Origin: Acinetobacter brisouioides
GTDB lineage: Bacteria > Pseudomonadota > Gammaproteobacteria > Pseudomonadales > Moraxellaceae
Length of the DNA stretch: 64,000 nucleotides
NCBI RefSeq assembly: GCF_004331075.1
Contig: NZ_SJNX01000009.1
Coordinates: 62,001 to 126,000, forward strand
Direction of reading: 5' to 3'
The notes beneath the pieces are model-generated. The model was not told where the DNA came from, searched no databases, and saw only the letters and a list, made by a program, of their open reading frames with translations. Of this stretch, positions 63,838-64,000 are shown in pieces (position 1 is the stretch's first letter; every line of letters starts with the position of its first letter). A program made the position numbers and the translations under genes.

Positions 63838-64000
63838 TCATAACCTCGAGTCGGTGCTTTGGTACTAATATTGATATTGACGAAACCTAATTGTCCCGCA
63901 ACATCCATTACACGAACAACATCTTGATGAGTTGCTTTGGCATCTGCTGCGATCACAAACATTAAATCATGTCGCCCATCAGCCGCCTGTTTCACTGCGG
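63834..64000 (-). CDS. exbD: ExbD/TolR-family biopolymer transport protein (C-terminal part)
   Basis: The last 55 codons of a gene that enters from the right edge. DLMFVIAADAKATHQDVVRV and MDVAGQLGFVNINISTK form the ExbD/TolR periplasmic domain. With ExbB and TonB it energises outer-membrane transport. The TGA stop overlaps the msbA GTG by two bases, and exbB-exbD-msbA is the usual order in Acinetobacter and Pseudomonas relatives. Confidence 0.88.
   Translation of the reverse strand, partial: AVKQAADGRHDLMFVIAADAKATHQDVVRVMDVAGQLGFVNINISTKAPTRGYE

Overview
The window is chromosomal DNA from an Acinetobacter-type gammaproteobacterium. It is AT-rich and dense with genes. The diagnostic groups are the aceI/aceR chlorhexidine-efflux pair next to transaldolase, the block exbD-msbA-lpxK-kdsB-holB-pilZ-tatD, cmk-rpsA-ihfB-lapA-pyrF, and a lone glcB. 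The species cannot be fixed from the sequence alone.

Layout. 0-9 kb: a high-molecular-weight FabG-type reductase (cut by the window edge) divergent from a thiolase, then a KTSC protein, a LysR/DUF1653 pair divergent from an MFS exporter and an alpha/beta hydrolase, a small lipoprotein, a nitronate monooxygenase and dusB. 9-17.5 kb: a FabH-like synthase, hrpA, ahpC, a MerR-controlled short-chain dehydrogenase, a PDC/Cache-like sensor protein and a GntR regulator. 18-22.5 kb: aceI/aceR, tal, a LeuE-type exporter, an SMR pump and, missed by ordinary gene calling, a 31-residue one-helix membrane protein that resembles the E. coli AcrZ. 22.6-26.5 kb: a six-gene operon for late cobalamin assembly (a small Cys-rich protein, a 2H phosphoesterase, cobU, cobT, cobC, cobS). 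26.6-28.9 kb: an HD protein, a LysR regulator and an RcnB-like periplasmic protein.

29.0-44.2 kb is a decayed prophage inserted in an SRAP (YedK/HMCES-type) gene. The 5' part of that gene is at 44.2-44.7 kb and its last ~30 codons are at 28.94-29.03 kb. Nearly every phage morphogenesis gene carries visible damage: a nonsense codon in the DUF2280 protein, a frameshift in terminase, a deletion that fuses the portal gene to a baseplate spike gene with all capsid and tail-tube genes gone, a start codon apparently mutated to ATA, a four-base slippage tract in a tail-fibre gene and a broken metallopeptidase. The holin and a tailspike with an unexpected signal peptide remain intact. The cargo part holds many small unknown genes, a HEPN-like protein, an initiator-type tRNA-Met gene, a tRNA gene lacking its anticodon arm, and a 14-codon reading frame with a strong ribosome-binding site and its own terminator.

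44.7-64 kb is core genome: glcB, zapE, pyrF-lapA-ihfB-rpsA-cmk, an orphan solute-binding protein, tadA with a HIBCH-like hydrolase, ung and a queD-like gene, a TetR regulator, and the tightly coupled tatD-pilZ-holB-kdsB-lpxK-msbA-exbD cluster serving envelope lipid A/KDO supply and export.
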